From Collinsella sp. (GTDB lineage Bacteria > Actinomycetota > Coriobacteriia > Coriobacteriales > Coriobacteriaceae), in NCBI GenBank assembly GCA_019414645.1, contig DXLP01000001.1, forward strand, positions 62,001-126,000: a DNA stretch of 64,000 nt, read 5' to 3'. The notes beneath the pieces are model-generated. The model saw only the letters and a list, made by a program, of their open reading frames with translations. It was not told the origin of the DNA and did not search any database. Within the stretch, counting starts at the first letter, position 1, and every line of letters begins with the position of its first letter. Shown here piece by piece: positions 33,608 to 42,813 of this stretch. The position numbers and the translations under genes were made by a program.

Positions 33608-36103
33608 ATGACCGCAACCGCCAGCCGAACCACTAACCGCAGGCCCGAGCTTTTGGCCCCCGCCGGAGGGCCCGAGCCTTTTGCCGCCGCACTCGCCGCC
33701 GGGGCAGACGCCATCTACTGCGGCATGGGCAGCTTTAACGCCCGCCGCAAGGCCACCAACTTTACCGACGAGGCCTTTGAGCAAGCCTGCCGCGCCGCGC
33801 ATCTAGCCGGGTCGCGCGTCTACGTCACGGTCAACATCGTCATCAAGCAGTCCGAGATGGGCGATGCACTGCAGCTCATCCATCGCTGCTCCACGCTGGG
33901 CGCCGACGCCTTTATCATCCAGGACTGGGGCCTGTTCTTTGAAGTCAAGCGCACCATGCCCGGCATCGAGACGCATATCTCGACCCAGGCGAACATCCAC
34001 GACGACCGCGGAACTATCTGGTGCCGCGAGCAGGGCGCCGACCGCGTGACTCTCTCGCGCGAGCTCTCCATCGACGAGATCGCCGCCATTCACAACGCCG
34101 TGCCCGATGTGGACCTCGAGGTCTTTAGCCACGGCGCCATCTGCTTTTGCTACTCGGGTCTGTGCCTGCTGTCGAGCTTTGCCATGGCGGGCCGCTCGGC
34201 CAACCGCGGTATGTGCGCTCAGCCCTGTCGCCTGCCTTACGAGCTGATCGACGAGAACGGCCGCTCGCTCTCCCCTGCCGGTCGCGAGCGCGCGCTGTGC
34301 CCGCGCGACACCAACACTTCGCAGCTTGTTCGCCGTCTGTATGACGCCGGCGCCGCATCGCTCAAGCTCGAGGGCCGCATGAAGGCGCCCGATTACGTGT
34401 ACTCCATCGTCGATGTGTACCGTCACGAAATTGACGATATGCTGGCCGGAGCCACCGTGGCCAAGGACGAGGAGGCCGCCCGCCAGCGCCAGCTCAAGCG
34501 TTGCTTTAACCGCGACTTTACGCACGCCTATCAGGACGGCACCTCGGGCGACGAGATGATGAGTTACGAGCGATCCAACAACCGCGGCCAGATCGTAGGC
34601 ACGGTGCTGGGCAGCCGTCTGGCCAACCGCGATGTGCGCGGGCTCAAACCCGACGACCGCCGTCGCCGCGCTGCCATCGCCCGCATTGAGCTGTTTGAGC
34701 CCGTGGGCAAGGGCGACCTGCTGGAGCTTCGCCACGATAACGAATTTGACCAGTTCCTGACCACCATTGCCGCTGATGATGCCGCCGCCGGCGACATCAT
34801 CGAATGCCGCGTGCCCCGCAGCATGCCCGAGGGCTGCCGCGTGCGCGTGATTCGAAGCCAGCGCGCCATTGACGCTGCCGGCGCTGCGCTCAAACGCGAT
34901 GTGCTGCGCCGCCGCTCTGTAGACGTGTCCGTTGTGGCGCGTCTAGGCGAGCCGTTTACCGTTACGCTCACCTGCTGTGACGATCCTTCGCTTACGGCCA
35001 CGGCCACGGGCTTTACCGTCGAGGCTGCCAAGACCCGCGCCGTCGAGGCATCCGATCTGGTTGAGCACGTCGGGCGCATGGGCTCCTCTCCCTTTGAGGC
35101 CGCAAGCTTTGACGTTTCACTCGACGCCGGCTGCGGTATGGGCTTTTCTGCCGTACACAAGGTGCGCGCCGCCGCTTGTAAGGCGCTGGAAGAGGCCATT
35201 CTGGCACCGTACGAGGAGCGCGCGAAAACGCTCGAGCTGCCGGCGATTGTAACCAGTGATTCCCGCCCCGCGCCCGAGCACTACCGCGATGAGCCGCAGA
35301 TCTGCGCCACCGTCACCTCGCTCGAGGCCGCCGAGGCCGCTCGCGCCGAGGGTGCAACGCGCATCTACATGACCACCGACACGCTCGATGCGGCCGAGCT
35401 CTCCCCCGCCGATGCATTTGAGCAGGGCATCGTACCCGTGCTCGACGAGGTCTGCCGCGCCGTTGACCACGTACGCGTCGACCCGTGGGTTGTTGCCGGC
35501 GCCACGGTCGCTATTGGCAACATCTCTGAGCTTGCCCTGGCCGCCCAGGTTGGCGCCACGGCCGAGATTCGCTCTTGTCTGCCGGTGCACAACACGCCCT
35601 GCATGGAGGCGCTTGCCGAGCGCGGAGCCGGTGCGTTTTGGCTCTCGCCCGAGATCACGCTCGACGAGATTGTCTCGCTCGGCGCCGCCGCGCCCGCGGC
35701 TCTGGGCATCACTGTGTTCGGCCGCCCGCGCGTTATGACGAGTGAGCACTGCATCCTGCAGGTGGCCAATGGCTGCATCCACGATTGCGCTAACTGCCGC
35801 CTGCGCGCCCGCAAGCTGTCACTCAAGAATATCGACGGCAAGGTCATGCCCGTACGCACCGACATCCATGGCCGCTCTCGCCTGTACGACGCCTACCCCA
35901 TCGACCTCACGCCGCAGGTTCCTCAGCTGCTCGATGCCGGCGTGCGTCGTCTCATGGTAGACGGAACGCTGCTCGAGACAGATGAGGTGGGCCGTGCCGT
36001 CGCCCGCGTCCGTCGTGCCGTCGAAGCAGCACAGGCCGGCCGCAAGCCCGCCGCCCGCCTGCGCGGCGCCACCTCGGGCTGCATGTTTGTGGGAATTAGC
36101 TAA
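33608..36103 (+). CDS. U32 family peptidase / RlhA-like protein
   Basis: Member of the U32 (collagenase-like) family with an 831-residue long form. The N-terminal U32 TIM-barrel (LLAPAGGPEPFAAALAAGAD; SHGAICFCYSGLCLLS; NRGMCAQPCRLPY, with the conserved Cys cluster) is followed by DUF3656-like middle and C-terminal regions (CIHDCANCRL). Related bacterial proteins take part in tRNA or 23S rRNA hydroxylation (TrhP, RlhA), so an RNA-modifying role is at least as likely as proteolysis. The ATG at 33608 has a weak ribosome binding site (GGCAGGAT). It is followed after 15 bases by a pseudouridine synthase, in keeping with an RNA modification pair. Confidence 0.88.
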   Translation: MTATASRTTNRRPELLAPAGGPEPFAAALAAGADAIYCGMGSFNARRKATNFTDEAFEQACRAAHLAGSRVYVTVNIVIKQSEMGDALQLIHRCSTLGADAFIIQDWGLFFEVKRTMPGIETHISTQANIHDDRGTIWCREQGADRVTLSRELSIDEIAAIHNAVPDVDLEVFSHGAICFCYSGLCLLSSFAMAGRSANRGMCAQPCRLPYELIDENGRSLSPAGRERALCPRDTNTSQLVRRLYDAGAASLKLEGRMKAPDYVYSIVDVYRHEIDDMLAGATVAKDEEAARQRQLKRCFNRDFTHAYQDGTSGDEMMSYERSNNRGQIVGTVLGSRLANRDVRGLKPDDRRRRAAIARIELFEPVGKGDLLELRHDNEFDQFLTTIAADDAAAGDIIECRVPRSMPEGCRVRVIRSQRAIDAAGAALKRDVLRRRSVDVSVVARLGEPFTVTLTCCDDPSLTATATGFTVEAAKTRAVEASDLVEHVGRMGSSPFEAASFDVSLDAGCGMGFSAVHKVRAAACKALEEAILAPYEERAKTLELPAIVTSDSRPAPEHYRDEPQICATVTSLEAAEAARAEGATRIYMTTDTLDAAELSPADAFEQGIVPVLDEVCRAVDHVRVDPWVVAGATVAIGNISELALAAQVGATAEIRSCLPVHNTPCMEALAERGAGAFWLSPEITLDEIVSLGAAAPAALGITVFGRPRVMTSEHCILQVANGCIHDCANCRLRARKLSLKNIDGKVMPVRTDIHGRSRLYDAYPIDLTPQVPQLLDAGVRRLMVDGTLLETDEVGRAVARVRRAVEAAQAGRKPAARLRGATSGCMFVGIS

Positions 36104-36118
36104 CCGAAAGGCTTACAC

Positions 36119-36778
36119 GTGAACGAAGAACCTCAAGTCCTTTACTGCGACGCCTGGCTCATGGCCATCGACAAGCCCGCCGGCATGATCGTCCACGGCG
36201 ACGGCACCGGCGAGCGCACGCTCACCGACTACGCCAGCGACCTGCTGCTGGCGATGGGTGACGGCTTTGCCGCGACCGACATGCAGCCGCTCAACCGCCT
36301 GGACCGCAACACCACCGGCGTGGTGTTGTTTTCGCTCGACAAACAGACGCAGCCCGCCTTTGACCAAATGGTCATCGACCACGCCTTCGAAAAGCACTAT
36401 CTGGCGCTGGCCGAGGGCAAGATCGACTGGGACGAGAAGCTCATCGACAAGCCCATCGCCCGCGACCGCCACGATAGCCGCAAGATGCGCGTTGGCGCCA
36501 GCGGCAAGCCGTCTCAGACGCGCGTCAAGGTGCTCAAGCGCCTTAAGAGCCGCCGAGGCCTGCCCGCGCGTTCCTATATCGATGTCGAGCTGCTCACCGG
36601 CCGCAAACACCAGATCCGTGTGCACCTGGCCAGCGAGCATCACCCCCTGGTTGGCGACGACCTGTACGGAACGCCGCGCCCCTGCGGCCTGATGTTCCAC
36701 GCCCACAGCGTGTCCTTCACGCATCCCGTAACCGGCGAGTACATCCACATCGAAGCCCCCTGCCCCTGGGAGCCCTAA
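36119..36778 (+). CDS. RluA-family pseudouridine synthase
   Basis: Pseudouridine synthase of the RluA family, 219 residues, without an S4 domain. The catalytic motif reads LNRLDRNTTGVV, with Asn where HRLD usually has His, and keeps the catalytic aspartate. GRKHQIRVHLA and GDDLYG match the conserved core. It starts with GTG at 36119 after AAAGG. The target RNA (rRNA or tRNA) cannot be told. It is probably co-transcribed with the U32 protein upstream. Confidence 0.92.
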   Translation: MNEEPQVLYCDAWLMAIDKPAGMIVHGDGTGERTLTDYASDLLLAMGDGFAATDMQPLNRLDRNTTGVVLFSLDKQTQPAFDQMVIDHAFEKHYLALAEGKIDWDEKLIDKPIARDRHDSRKMRVGASGKPSQTRVKVLKRLKSRRGLPARSYIDVELLTGRKHQIRVHLASEHHPLVGDDLYGTPRPCGLMFHAHSVSFTHPVTGEYIHIEAPCPWEP

Positions 36779-36779
36779 A

Positions 36780-36804
36780 CCACCACAATGGGGACAGGCA
36801 CCTT
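36780..36804. repeat. 25-nt direct repeat, left copy
   Basis: Begins CCACCACAATGGGGACAGGC and continues CACCTT; identical to 37150-37174 in the same orientation. The local sequence can fold CCACAA against TTGTGG. Together the two copies bracket the three-hairpin array in the 430-base gap between the pseudouridine synthase and the DeoR-type gene. Confidence 0.8.
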
Positions 36805-36846
36805 TGTGGCGGTTTAGCCGCTATGGCTCAGCCGCGGTCCCAAAAC

Positions 36847-37063
36847 GTCTCGATCTGTAACAGTTAGAACCCATTTTCCGGTCTATCTGTTACAGATCGA
36901 GACATTCGAATCTCCCTCAAGGGAAAATCTCAATCTGTAACAGTAACTCGGCAAAATCCATCCCAGATGTTACAGATTGAGACAAAGGGACGGCGCGGTT
37001 CGGAAGTATCTCAATCTGTAACACCTAACCCACTTTTAACGGTCTAGTTGTTACAGACTTAGA
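36847..37063. repeat. Three hairpins at an 81-base period
   Basis: Hairpins start at 36847, 36928 and 37009. Each has arms close to TCTCAATCTGTAACAG and its complement CTGTTACAGATTGAGA around a loop of about 23-25 bases; the first stem is a perfect 17 bp (GTCTCGATCTGTAACAG). Spacer bases and loops are only partly conserved. They form an intergenic palindromic array with no coding potential. Confidence 0.85.
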
Positions 37064-37149
37064 CAAACCGGCAGACAACGAAAGTGGCAACGCCCGTGAT
37101 GGACGTTGCCGCTTTTCTATTGAGAAAACTACTCGGTTTTCGTTACTAA

Positions 37150-37174
37150 CCACCACAATGGGGACAGGCACCTT
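37150..37174. repeat. 25-nt direct repeat, right copy
   Basis: Identical to 36780-36804. It sits 35 bases before the DeoR-type stop and can pair AACCA with TGGTT downstream. Confidence 0.8.
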
Positions 37175-37208
37175 CGCGTTGGTTTTGGCCTTAGCCTGCC
37201 CCTACTTG

Positions 37209-37955
37209 CTAGACCGTGACGACGTTGTCCATTGCCCGGTACTTGGCGGGAACCTCGCCTGCGGTAATAATCGTTGCGTCGCGGAAGTCCGCGAACTTGA
37301 CGGGCGCCACCATGCCAAATTTACTGGCGTCCGAGATTACGAAACGTTTGGCCGTATGGCGCATCGAGATACGCTTTACTTGCGCTTCCTCGATATCGGG
37401 CGCCGTGAAGCCCTGCTCGGCGGCAATGCCGTTAGAACCCCAAAAGCCGCAGTTGAAGTTGTAGCGGTCCAGGGTTGCCAAGGCATCGGGGCCAACGAGT
37501 GCCTCGGTCTCGGGCTTGAGCTCGCCACCCAACACCACGGTGCGCATGCCGCGCAAAGCAAGGTGCTGAGCGTGAAGCACGGAATCGGTCACATAGGTGA
37601 CACCTTCAAGGTGTGGAAGATGCTCGATGAGCTTGAGCGTCGTCGAGCCCGAGTCGATGTATACAAAGCTCTCGGGCTCCACAAGCGCCGCCGCACGGGC
37701 GCAGATACGCTCTTTGTCGTCGTTATGGAGGTCGCTGCGCTCGTTGAGCGTTAGGTCGCGCGTCACGTGCGCGCGCTCAAGACTCGTCGCTCCACCGTGG
37801 ACCTTGGCGATGCGGTGCGCTCGGTCGAGCGTCTGCAGGTCGCGCCGAATGGTAGACGCCGTCACGCCCAGGGCGTCAGCAAGCTCTGGCACGGTAACCG
37901 AGCCAGCCTGCTGCACCATCGACACAATCGCATTGAGCCTATCTTCCGCTAGCAT
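37209..37955 (-). CDS. DeoR-family transcriptional regulator
   Basis: DeoR-type repressor of 248 residues. An N-terminal winged helix-turn-helix (VTVPELADALGVTASTIRRD) is followed by a sugar-phosphate-binding domain with YIDSGSTTLKL and VVLGGELKPET. It begins 3 bases after the oxidoreductase gene ends, so both are co-transcribed. It probably senses a sugar phosphate and controls the local operon; the sugar is unknown. Confidence 0.9.
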   Translation of the reverse strand: MLAEDRLNAIVSMVQQAGSVTVPELADALGVTASTIRRDLQTLDRAHRIAKVHGGATSLERAHVTRDLTLNERSDLHNDDKERICARAAALVEPESFVYIDSGSTTLKLIEHLPHLEGVTYVTDSVLHAQHLALRGMRTVVLGGELKPETEALVGPDALATLDRYNFNCGFWGSNGIAAEQGFTAPDIEEAQVKRISMRHTAKRFVISDASKFGMVAPVKFADFRDATIITAGEVPAKYRAMDNVVTV

Positions 37956-37958
37956 CGC

Positions 37959-39038
37959 TTACTCCTCCTCGGGGTACACGACTCCCCAGTCGGCGCGGAG
38001 CTTGGTCATAAGCTCCATAACATCAGAAGCATAATCCAGCAGCTCGCGCTTGGAGTCGTCGCCGGCAACGGCCTTCTCGAGGTCGGCCATCTCGTAGCAC
38101 AGGGCGTAAGCCTCGGTGCCGGCATGGACCTCCTCGCGGTGGCCGTCCGCAGTCCACACGATGGTCGCGTGATCGGCACGCGGATACTCGTTGACCTCGA
38201 TATAGCACTTGTCAAAGCTGATAACCGAGCGTTTGGGCTGCTTGGAGTGGAGCGTAAGGCTCACAACACCCAATTGCTGCTCGGCATTACGGCAGACGAT
38301 ACCGCCCGCTACGTCGACACCGGTCTCACAGGTGTTGCCCAGCGAAACGACCTCAGCGGGCTGACTTGCCATAAACAGGCGCATAACGGACAGGGCATAG
38401 ACGCCAATGTCGAGCATGGCACCGCCAGCAAGGTTGCGATTGTAAAAGCGGTTGGTCAGGTCGCCGTACTCCTTGTAGCTACCAAAGTTGAGTTGGGCGA
38501 GGTTCATGCGACCAAACTCACCGGCATCCATACGACGACGCAGCTCCTGATACAAGGGCATGTGGAGCACCGTGGTGGCGTCCATGAGGACCACGTTATG
38601 CTCACCGGCAATGGCACGTGCCTCGTCGAGTTCGGCGGTGTTGAGGGTAATGGCCTTCTCGCAGAGCACGTGCTTGCCAGCTGCCAGAGCGGCGCGCAGG
38701 TAGGTGATATGCGTGTTATGCGGCGTGGTGATATAGATCGCGTCGATGTTAGGGTCGGCATAGAGGTCCTCGGCCGTTTCATAGACCTTCTCGATGCCAT
38801 ACTGCTCGGCAAAAGCTTGAGCCTTTGACAGCGTGCGGTTGGCGACGCCCGCAAGCTTGCGGCCGGCCAGCGCGAGGGACTGGGCCATTTGGTTGGCGAT
38901 AACACCGCACCCGATCACTGCCCAGCAAAGCTCGGGAGCCGTAAAGATGTCGTTTGGGAACGGCTGATTCTGGACCGAGGCAAACGCCGCCTTTGCGGCT
39001 GCCTCGGCGTCGAGCGGAGCCTGTTTGGAATCTGCCAT
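37959..39038 (-). CDS. Gfo/Idh/MocA-family oxidoreductase
   Basis: NAD(P)-dependent dehydrogenase of 359 residues. After an N-terminal extension of about 35 residues comes a Rossmann domain (WAVIGCGVIANQMAQSL), with the family's EKA motif (HVLCEKAITLN; the usual EKP has Ala here) and a C-terminal alpha/beta domain containing GGAMLDIGVYAL. Substrates in the family are sugars, inositols and related diols. The ATG at 39038 follows AGGAGG. It is coupled to a DeoR-type regulator, which suggests carbohydrate use. Confidence 0.88.
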   Translation of the reverse strand: MADSKQAPLDAEAAAKAAFASVQNQPFPNDIFTAPELCWAVIGCGVIANQMAQSLALAGRKLAGVANRTLSKAQAFAEQYGIEKVYETAEDLYADPNIDAIYITTPHNTHITYLRAALAAGKHVLCEKAITLNTAELDEARAIAGEHNVVLMDATTVLHMPLYQELRRRMDAGEFGRMNLAQLNFGSYKEYGDLTNRFYNRNLAGGAMLDIGVYALSVMRLFMASQPAEVVSLGNTCETGVDVAGGIVCRNAEQQLGVVSLTLHSKQPKRSVISFDKCYIEVNEYPRADHATIVWTADGHREEVHAGTEAYALCYEMADLEKAVAGDDSKRELLDYASDVMELMTKLRADWGVVYPEEE

Positions 39039-39451
39039 GATGTGCCTCCTGAGTCATCGGAAGTCCTTCATTTCTAACAACCCTATAGTCGCACAATTGC
39101 GCGCGTATCTGCTCGTGTTTGCGTATTTATTTGCTTATCGGTCATTATTTAGCCATAGTTGGCAGATGTTTGCGCGGCTATGCGCATTATCGCGCAAGGC
39201 TATGCGCGTAAATGCGCATGCGACGATTCTTGTGAAACATAAAGGGGCGGAACACCAAAGCCCTAAAAGACAGACCCAGCTGTATTACTTCACCCCTCTG
39301 GGGGCATCAGACATCAAAGGATCGTCCCAAACTGCCGGCAAAAAGGGAACGCCCCTATGTGCCGACACCTAGGGACAGTCCCTAAGTGCCGCTTTCGTTG
39401 AAGCCTATCCCAGATGGCCAGATATACAAATCTAAAGACTGTCCCCATCAA

Positions 39452-39548
39452 CTAGCCGTTTAAGAACGTCCCCAACGACTAGTCATTTAAGTCTGTCCCC
39501 AATGACTGCCAATCAACGGCCACTCATTTAAGTCTGTCCCGAATGAGT
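39452..39548. repeat. Three small hairpins with a conserved 13-nt loop and varying stems
   Basis: Stems CTAGCCGTT/AACGACTAG (39452-39482), AGTCATT/AATGACT (39481-39507) and ACTCATT/AATGAGT (39522-39548) each enclose a 13-base loop: TAAGAACGTCCCC, TAAGTCTGTCCCC and TAAGTCTGTCCCG. Stem changes are largely compensatory. They lie in the 578-base gap between the oxidoreductase and rplX. Elsewhere that gap holds only an AT-rich stretch and a short AGGGAC/GTCCCT palindrome. Confidence 0.8.
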
Positions 39549-39556
39549 AGGGATAG

Positions 39557-39590
39557 AAAAAGGCCCGGGTGCCGTGGCATCCGGGCCTTT
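39557..39590 (-). terminator. Intrinsic terminator after rplX
   Basis: In minus-strand sense AAAGGCCCGGATGCC pairs with GGCACCCGGGCCTTT (one mismatch), followed by TTC. It lies about 27 bases past the rplX stop, so the rplC-rplX transcript ends here and does not continue to an rplE gene as in most bacteria. Confidence 0.9.
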
Positions 39591-39616
39591 GCTAGCAACT
39601 TGATGTTGCGGGCAGC

Positions 39617-39922
39617 TTAGAACTTGTGGCCGCACTTCTTGCAGACGCGCAGCTTGTTCTTGCCGTCCTTCTCGTGACCGACGCGGGTAACCTTACCGCA
39701 CTCGGGGCAAACGAGATTGACGTTGGAGGCGTCGATGGGAGCCTCCTGCGAAACGATGCCGCCCTGCTGGTTGGCAGCGTTGGGCTTGACGGCCTTCTTG
39801 ACGACCGAAACGCCCTCGACAACGACCTTGTTCTCGGCGGGGAGAGCACGCAGGACAACGCCCTGCTTGCCGCGATCCTTACCAGAAAGAACCTGGACCT
39901 TATCGCCCTTCTTGATATACAT
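39617..39922 (-). CDS. rplX: 50S ribosomal protein L24
   Basis: Assembly initiator of the 50S subunit; 101 residues with the KOW motif ([19 protein letters not shown]) at the N-terminus. A C-terminal CPECG...CKKCG pair of CxxC motifs suggests zinc binding, not present in all L24. It is the last gene of this ribosomal block and is followed by an intrinsic terminator. rplE, its usual neighbour, is absent here. Confidence 0.98.
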   Translation of the reverse strand: MYIKKGDKVQVLSGKDRGKQGVVLRALPAENKVVVEGVSVVKKAVKPNAANQQGGIVSQEAPIDASNVNLVCPECGKVTRVGHEKDGKNKLRVCKKCGHKF

Positions 39923-39935
39923 ATATCTCCCCTAA

Positions 39936-40304
39936 CTACAGGGTCTCGGGAGCGAGCGAGACGATCTTCATGTACTTCTTGTCACGAAGCTCGCGAGCGA
40001 CGGGCCCGAAGATACGGGTGCCGACGGGCGAACCATCGTTGTTGATGACAACGCAGGCGTTCTCATCAAAGCGAATGTAGGAGCCATCCTTGCGGCGGAT
40101 CTCCTTAACGGTGCGAACGACGACGCAACGGACAACGTCCTTCTTCTTGACGTTGGCGCCAGGGGTAGCCTCCTGGACAGCACCGATGAACACATCGCCG
40201 ATGCCTGCATAACGACGCTTGGAACCGCCAAGCACCTTGATGCAGCGAATCTTGCGAGCGCCGGAGTTGTCGGCGACGTTCAGCATGGTTTGCATCTGAA
40301 TCAT
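39936..40304 (-). CDS. rplN: 50S ribosomal protein L14
   Basis: Large-subunit protein L14, 122 residues, full length, starting [19 protein letters not shown], the family signature. The ATG follows GGAGGAAC. It lies 13 bases upstream of rplX. The 118-base gap before it (40305-40422) is long for this operon and contains a GGGCCGTATAAAGG segment that may be an internal promoter -10 region. Confidence 0.98.
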   Translation of the reverse strand: MIQMQTMLNVADNSGARKIRCIKVLGGSKRRYAGIGDVFIGAVQEATPGANVKKKDVVRCVVVRTVKEIRRKDGSYIRFDENACVVINNDGSPVGTRIFGPVARELRDKKYMKIVSLAPETL

Positions 40305-40422
40305 GGTAGATGTTCCTCCGAACTAAGAACCGAAGAGAGGTGCGCAGCCTTTATACGGCCCGTGGTATGCAAGCCAGGCATACGCACATCTTCGGAAACG
40401 TACAAGTCGTAAGAGCGACTGC

Positions 40423-40683
40423 TTATTTAGCGCGCTCGACGACCTCGATGAGGCGCCAACGCTTCATCTTGGACATAGGACGGGTCTCCATAACGCGGAC
40501 GGTATCGCCCACGCCAGCCGTGCACTCCTCGTCGTGAGCGTGCAGCTTCTTGGAGCTGGTCATCATCTTGCCGTACTTGGGGTGACGCTTGCGCTCGGTG
40601 ATGGTGACGACGATGGTCTTGGCACCGGAGACGGAGGTAACGACACCCGTACGGACCTTACGCGAGTTACGCGAATCAGTCAT
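40423..40683 (-). CDS. rpsQ: 30S ribosomal protein S17
   Basis: Primary 16S rRNA-binding protein S17, 86 residues, with RTGVVTSVSGAKTIVVTITE and the VRVMETRPMSKMKRWRL region typical of the family. The ATG follows AGGAGAG. It is 16 bases downstream of rpmC in normal S10-operon order. Confidence 0.98.
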   Translation of the reverse strand: MTDSRNSRKVRTGVVTSVSGAKTIVVTITERKRHPKYGKMMTSSKKLHAHDEECTAGVGDTVRVMETRPMSKMKRWRLIEVVERAK

Positions 40684-40699
40684 GTTCTCTCCTTAGGTC

Positions 40700-40915
40700 C
40701 TACTCGGCGACAGCGGACTTCTCCGCTGCGATCTCGCGGGCGCGCTGCTCCGTGAGGACGCGAGCGATGTCCTTCTTCACGGTGTTGACGCGAGCGGTGT
40801 TGTCCAGCTGGCTGGTGGCCATCTGGAAACGAAGGTTAAAGAGCTCGGCGCGCATTTCCTTCAGCTTCTCAACGAGCTGAGCGTCCGAGAGCTCACGAAT
40901 CTCTGCGGGCTTCAT
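40700..40915 (-). CDS. rpmC: 50S ribosomal protein L29
   Basis: Two-helix protein L29 near the exit tunnel, 71 residues, with the characteristic LRFQMATSQLDNTARVNTVK core. The ATG at 40915 overlaps the rplP stop by one base, indicating translational coupling. Confidence 0.98.
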   Translation of the reverse strand: MKPAEIRELSDAQLVEKLKEMRAELFNLRFQMATSQLDNTARVNTVKKDIARVLTEQRAREIAAEKSAVAE

Positions 40916-41418
40916 TAGTTCTCCTCCTTGGCGGCGGCGGCGTCCTCAGCAGCCCACTTGGCCTCGAGAGCGGCCTCCTCAGCCATCTCCTTCTCGATGC
41001 GCTGCTCAGCGTTCTTGGCAGCAACAATCTTGGTCTTGATGGGAAGCTTGTGCTGTGCAAGACGCAGAGCCTCGCGAGCGACCTCCTCGGGCACGCCCTT
41101 GACCTCGAACATGATGCGGCCGGGCTTGACGACGGCCACCCACTCCTCGGGGTTACCCTTACCAGAACCCATGCGAGTCTCGGCAGGCTTCTTGGTGATG
41201 GGCTTATCGGGGAAGATCGTGATGTACACACGACCGCCACGCTTCATGTAGCGGGTCATGGCAATACGAGCGGCCTCGATCTGACGGTTGGTGATCCAAT
41301 GGGCCTCGAGAGCCTGGATACCAAACTCGCCGAAATGCAGCTCGGTATTACCCTTGGCCTGGCCCTTCATGGAGCCACGCTGCACCTTGCGGTGAAGAAT
41401 ACGCTTAGGGGCAAGCAC
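40915..41418 (-). CDS. rplP: 50S ribosomal protein L16 with C-terminal extension
   Basis: L16, needed for 50S maturation and A-site function. The core ([11 protein letters not shown]...[18 protein letters not shown]) is standard. The protein has 167 residues against about 137-140 in most bacteria, because of an Ala/Glu-rich helical tail from about residue 138. It starts with GTG overlapping the rpsC stop (TAGTG). The tail is likely a lineage feature. Confidence 0.98.
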   Translation of the reverse strand: MLAPKRILHRKVQRGSMKGQAKGNTELHFGEFGIQALEAHWITNRQIEAARIAMTRYMKRGGRVYITIFPDKPITKKPAETRMGSGKGNPEEWVAVVKPGRIMFEVKGVPEEVAREALRLAQHKLPIKTKIVAAKNAEQRIEKEMAEEAALEAKWAAEDAAAAKEEN

Positions 41419-42128
41419 TACTGACCCCTCCTCTCGGAGTTACGACGACGAGGACGGGAAGAGCCCTCGAGTGCAGGGTTGGGAACGGGCTGGCCCGGGA
41501 GCTTCTCGCCCAGGTAGATCCAGACCTTCACGCCGCAAGCGCCCATGGTGGTGCTGGCGACAGCCGTGCCGTAGTCGATCTTGGCACGGAGGGTGTGCAG
41601 AGGCACGCGACCCTCGCGGTACCACTCACGACGGCCCATCTCGGCACCGCCGAGACGACCGGAGCACTGGATACGGATGCCCTTAGCGCCGGCCTTGCGG
41701 GCAGACTGGACAGCCTTGCGCATAGCGCGACGGAAGGCAACGCGGCCCTCGAGCTGCTCGGCGATAGACTGAGCAACGAGGTTGGCGTCGAGCTCGGGGC
41801 GCTTGATCTCGACAACGTCGACGGAGAGCTGGCCCTTGGAGACGCCAGCGACCTTCTCGAGCTCGGTGCGGAGGGTATCGATCTCGGCACCCTTCTTACC
41901 GATGACAACGCCGGGGCGAGCGGTGAGGATGATGACCTTCACCTTGTCGCCAGCGCGCTCGATCTCGACGCGGGAGACAGCTGCGCGGGAAAGACGCTTC
42001 TCGAGGTACTTGCGGATCTCGAGATCGTTACCGAGGGTCTTAGCGTAATCCTTCTCTGCGAACCAGCGGGAGCGCCAGTTCTCGGTGATGCCAAGACGGA
42101 AGCCGGTGGGGTAGACTTTCTGACCCAT
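41418..42128 (-). CDS. rpsC: 30S ribosomal protein S3
   Basis: S3 of the 30S head at the mRNA entry site, 236 residues, with the KH domain ([17 protein letters not shown]) and the C-terminal [15 protein letters not shown] signature. It lies 6 bases after rplV and its stop overlaps the rplP GTG. Confidence 0.99.
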   Translation of the reverse strand: MGQKVYPTGFRLGITENWRSRWFAEKDYAKTLGNDLEIRKYLEKRLSRAAVSRVEIERAGDKVKVIILTARPGVVIGKKGAEIDTLRTELEKVAGVSKGQLSVDVVEIKRPELDANLVAQSIAEQLEGRVAFRRAMRKAVQSARKAGAKGIRIQCSGRLGGAEMGRREWYREGRVPLHTLRAKIDYGTAVASTTMGACGVKVWIYLGEKLPGQPVPNPALEGSSRPRRRNSERRGQ

Positions 42129-42134
42129 ACAGCT

Positions 42135-42506
42135 TTACGCCTCCTTTCGAGGAGCAACGACGACGGTGATGTGGGAAGTACGCTTCAGAATGCGAGAAGC
42201 GGAACCCTTGGCGCGGGGACGGATGCGCTTAAGCGTCGGACCCTCGTCAACATAGGCAGCGGCGACAACCAGGTTGTCGGCACGCAGACCGTTGTTGTTC
42301 TCGGCGTTCGCAACGGCGGAACGGAGAACCTTCTCGACATCCACGGCGACGGCGCGGTCGCAGAAGTGGAGGATGTCGAAGGCCTGAGCGACAGGCTTGC
42401 GGCGGATCAGATCGACCACCAGGCGGGCCTTGCTGGGGGAAACACGCACGTACTTAGCGACGGCGCGAACCTCGGTGGCCTCAGTTTCAATAGACTTAGT
42501 TGCCAT
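42135..42506 (-). CDS. rplV: 50S ribosomal protein L22
   Basis: L22 of the exit tunnel wall, 123 residues, with [18 protein letters not shown] and the beta-hairpin region [19 protein letters not shown]. The N-terminus is slightly extended ([12 protein letters not shown]). Standard position between rpsS and rpsC. Confidence 0.98.
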   Translation of the reverse strand: MATKSIETEATEVRAVAKYVRVSPSKARLVVDLIRRKPVAQAFDILHFCDRAVAVDVEKVLRSAVANAENNNGLRADNLVVAAAYVDEGPTLKRIRPRAKGSASRILKRTSHITVVVAPRKEA

Positions 42507-42520
42507 TTACGGTTAACCCC

Positions 42521-42781
42521 CTATTTGGCCTTGTGGCCACGGAACGTACGAGTCGGCGCGAACTCGCCGAGCTTGTGACCAACCATGGACTCGGTAACAT
42601 ACACGGGCACATGCTTGCGGCCGTCGTGGACGGCGATGGTGTGACCAACCATCTCGGGGAAGATGGTGGACGCGCGGGACCAGGTCTTCACGACGTCCTT
42701 CTTGCCAGCCTCGTTCATCGCGGTGATACGCGAGAGAAGGCGAGTCTCCACGAACGGGCCCTTTTTGAGACTTCTGCTCAT
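42521..42781 (-). CDS. rpsS: 30S ribosomal protein S19
   Basis: S19 of the 30S head, 86 residues, with [10 protein letters not shown] at the start and [16 protein letters not shown] near the end, both family signatures. Located between rplB and rplV. Confidence 0.99.
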   Translation of the reverse strand: MSRSLKKGPFVETRLLSRITAMNEAGKKDVVKTWSRASTIFPEMVGHTIAVHDGRKHVPVYVTESMVGHKLGEFAPTRTFRGHKAK

Positions 42782-42813
42782 AAGTGCTTTCTCCTAAAAC
42801 TCGGTATCCGAAA

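Noticed and set aside
36847-37063. CRISPR array or tandem tRNA-like genes
   Set aside because: Units are hairpins with variable loops and only partly conserved spacers; there is no cloverleaf and there are no cas genes.
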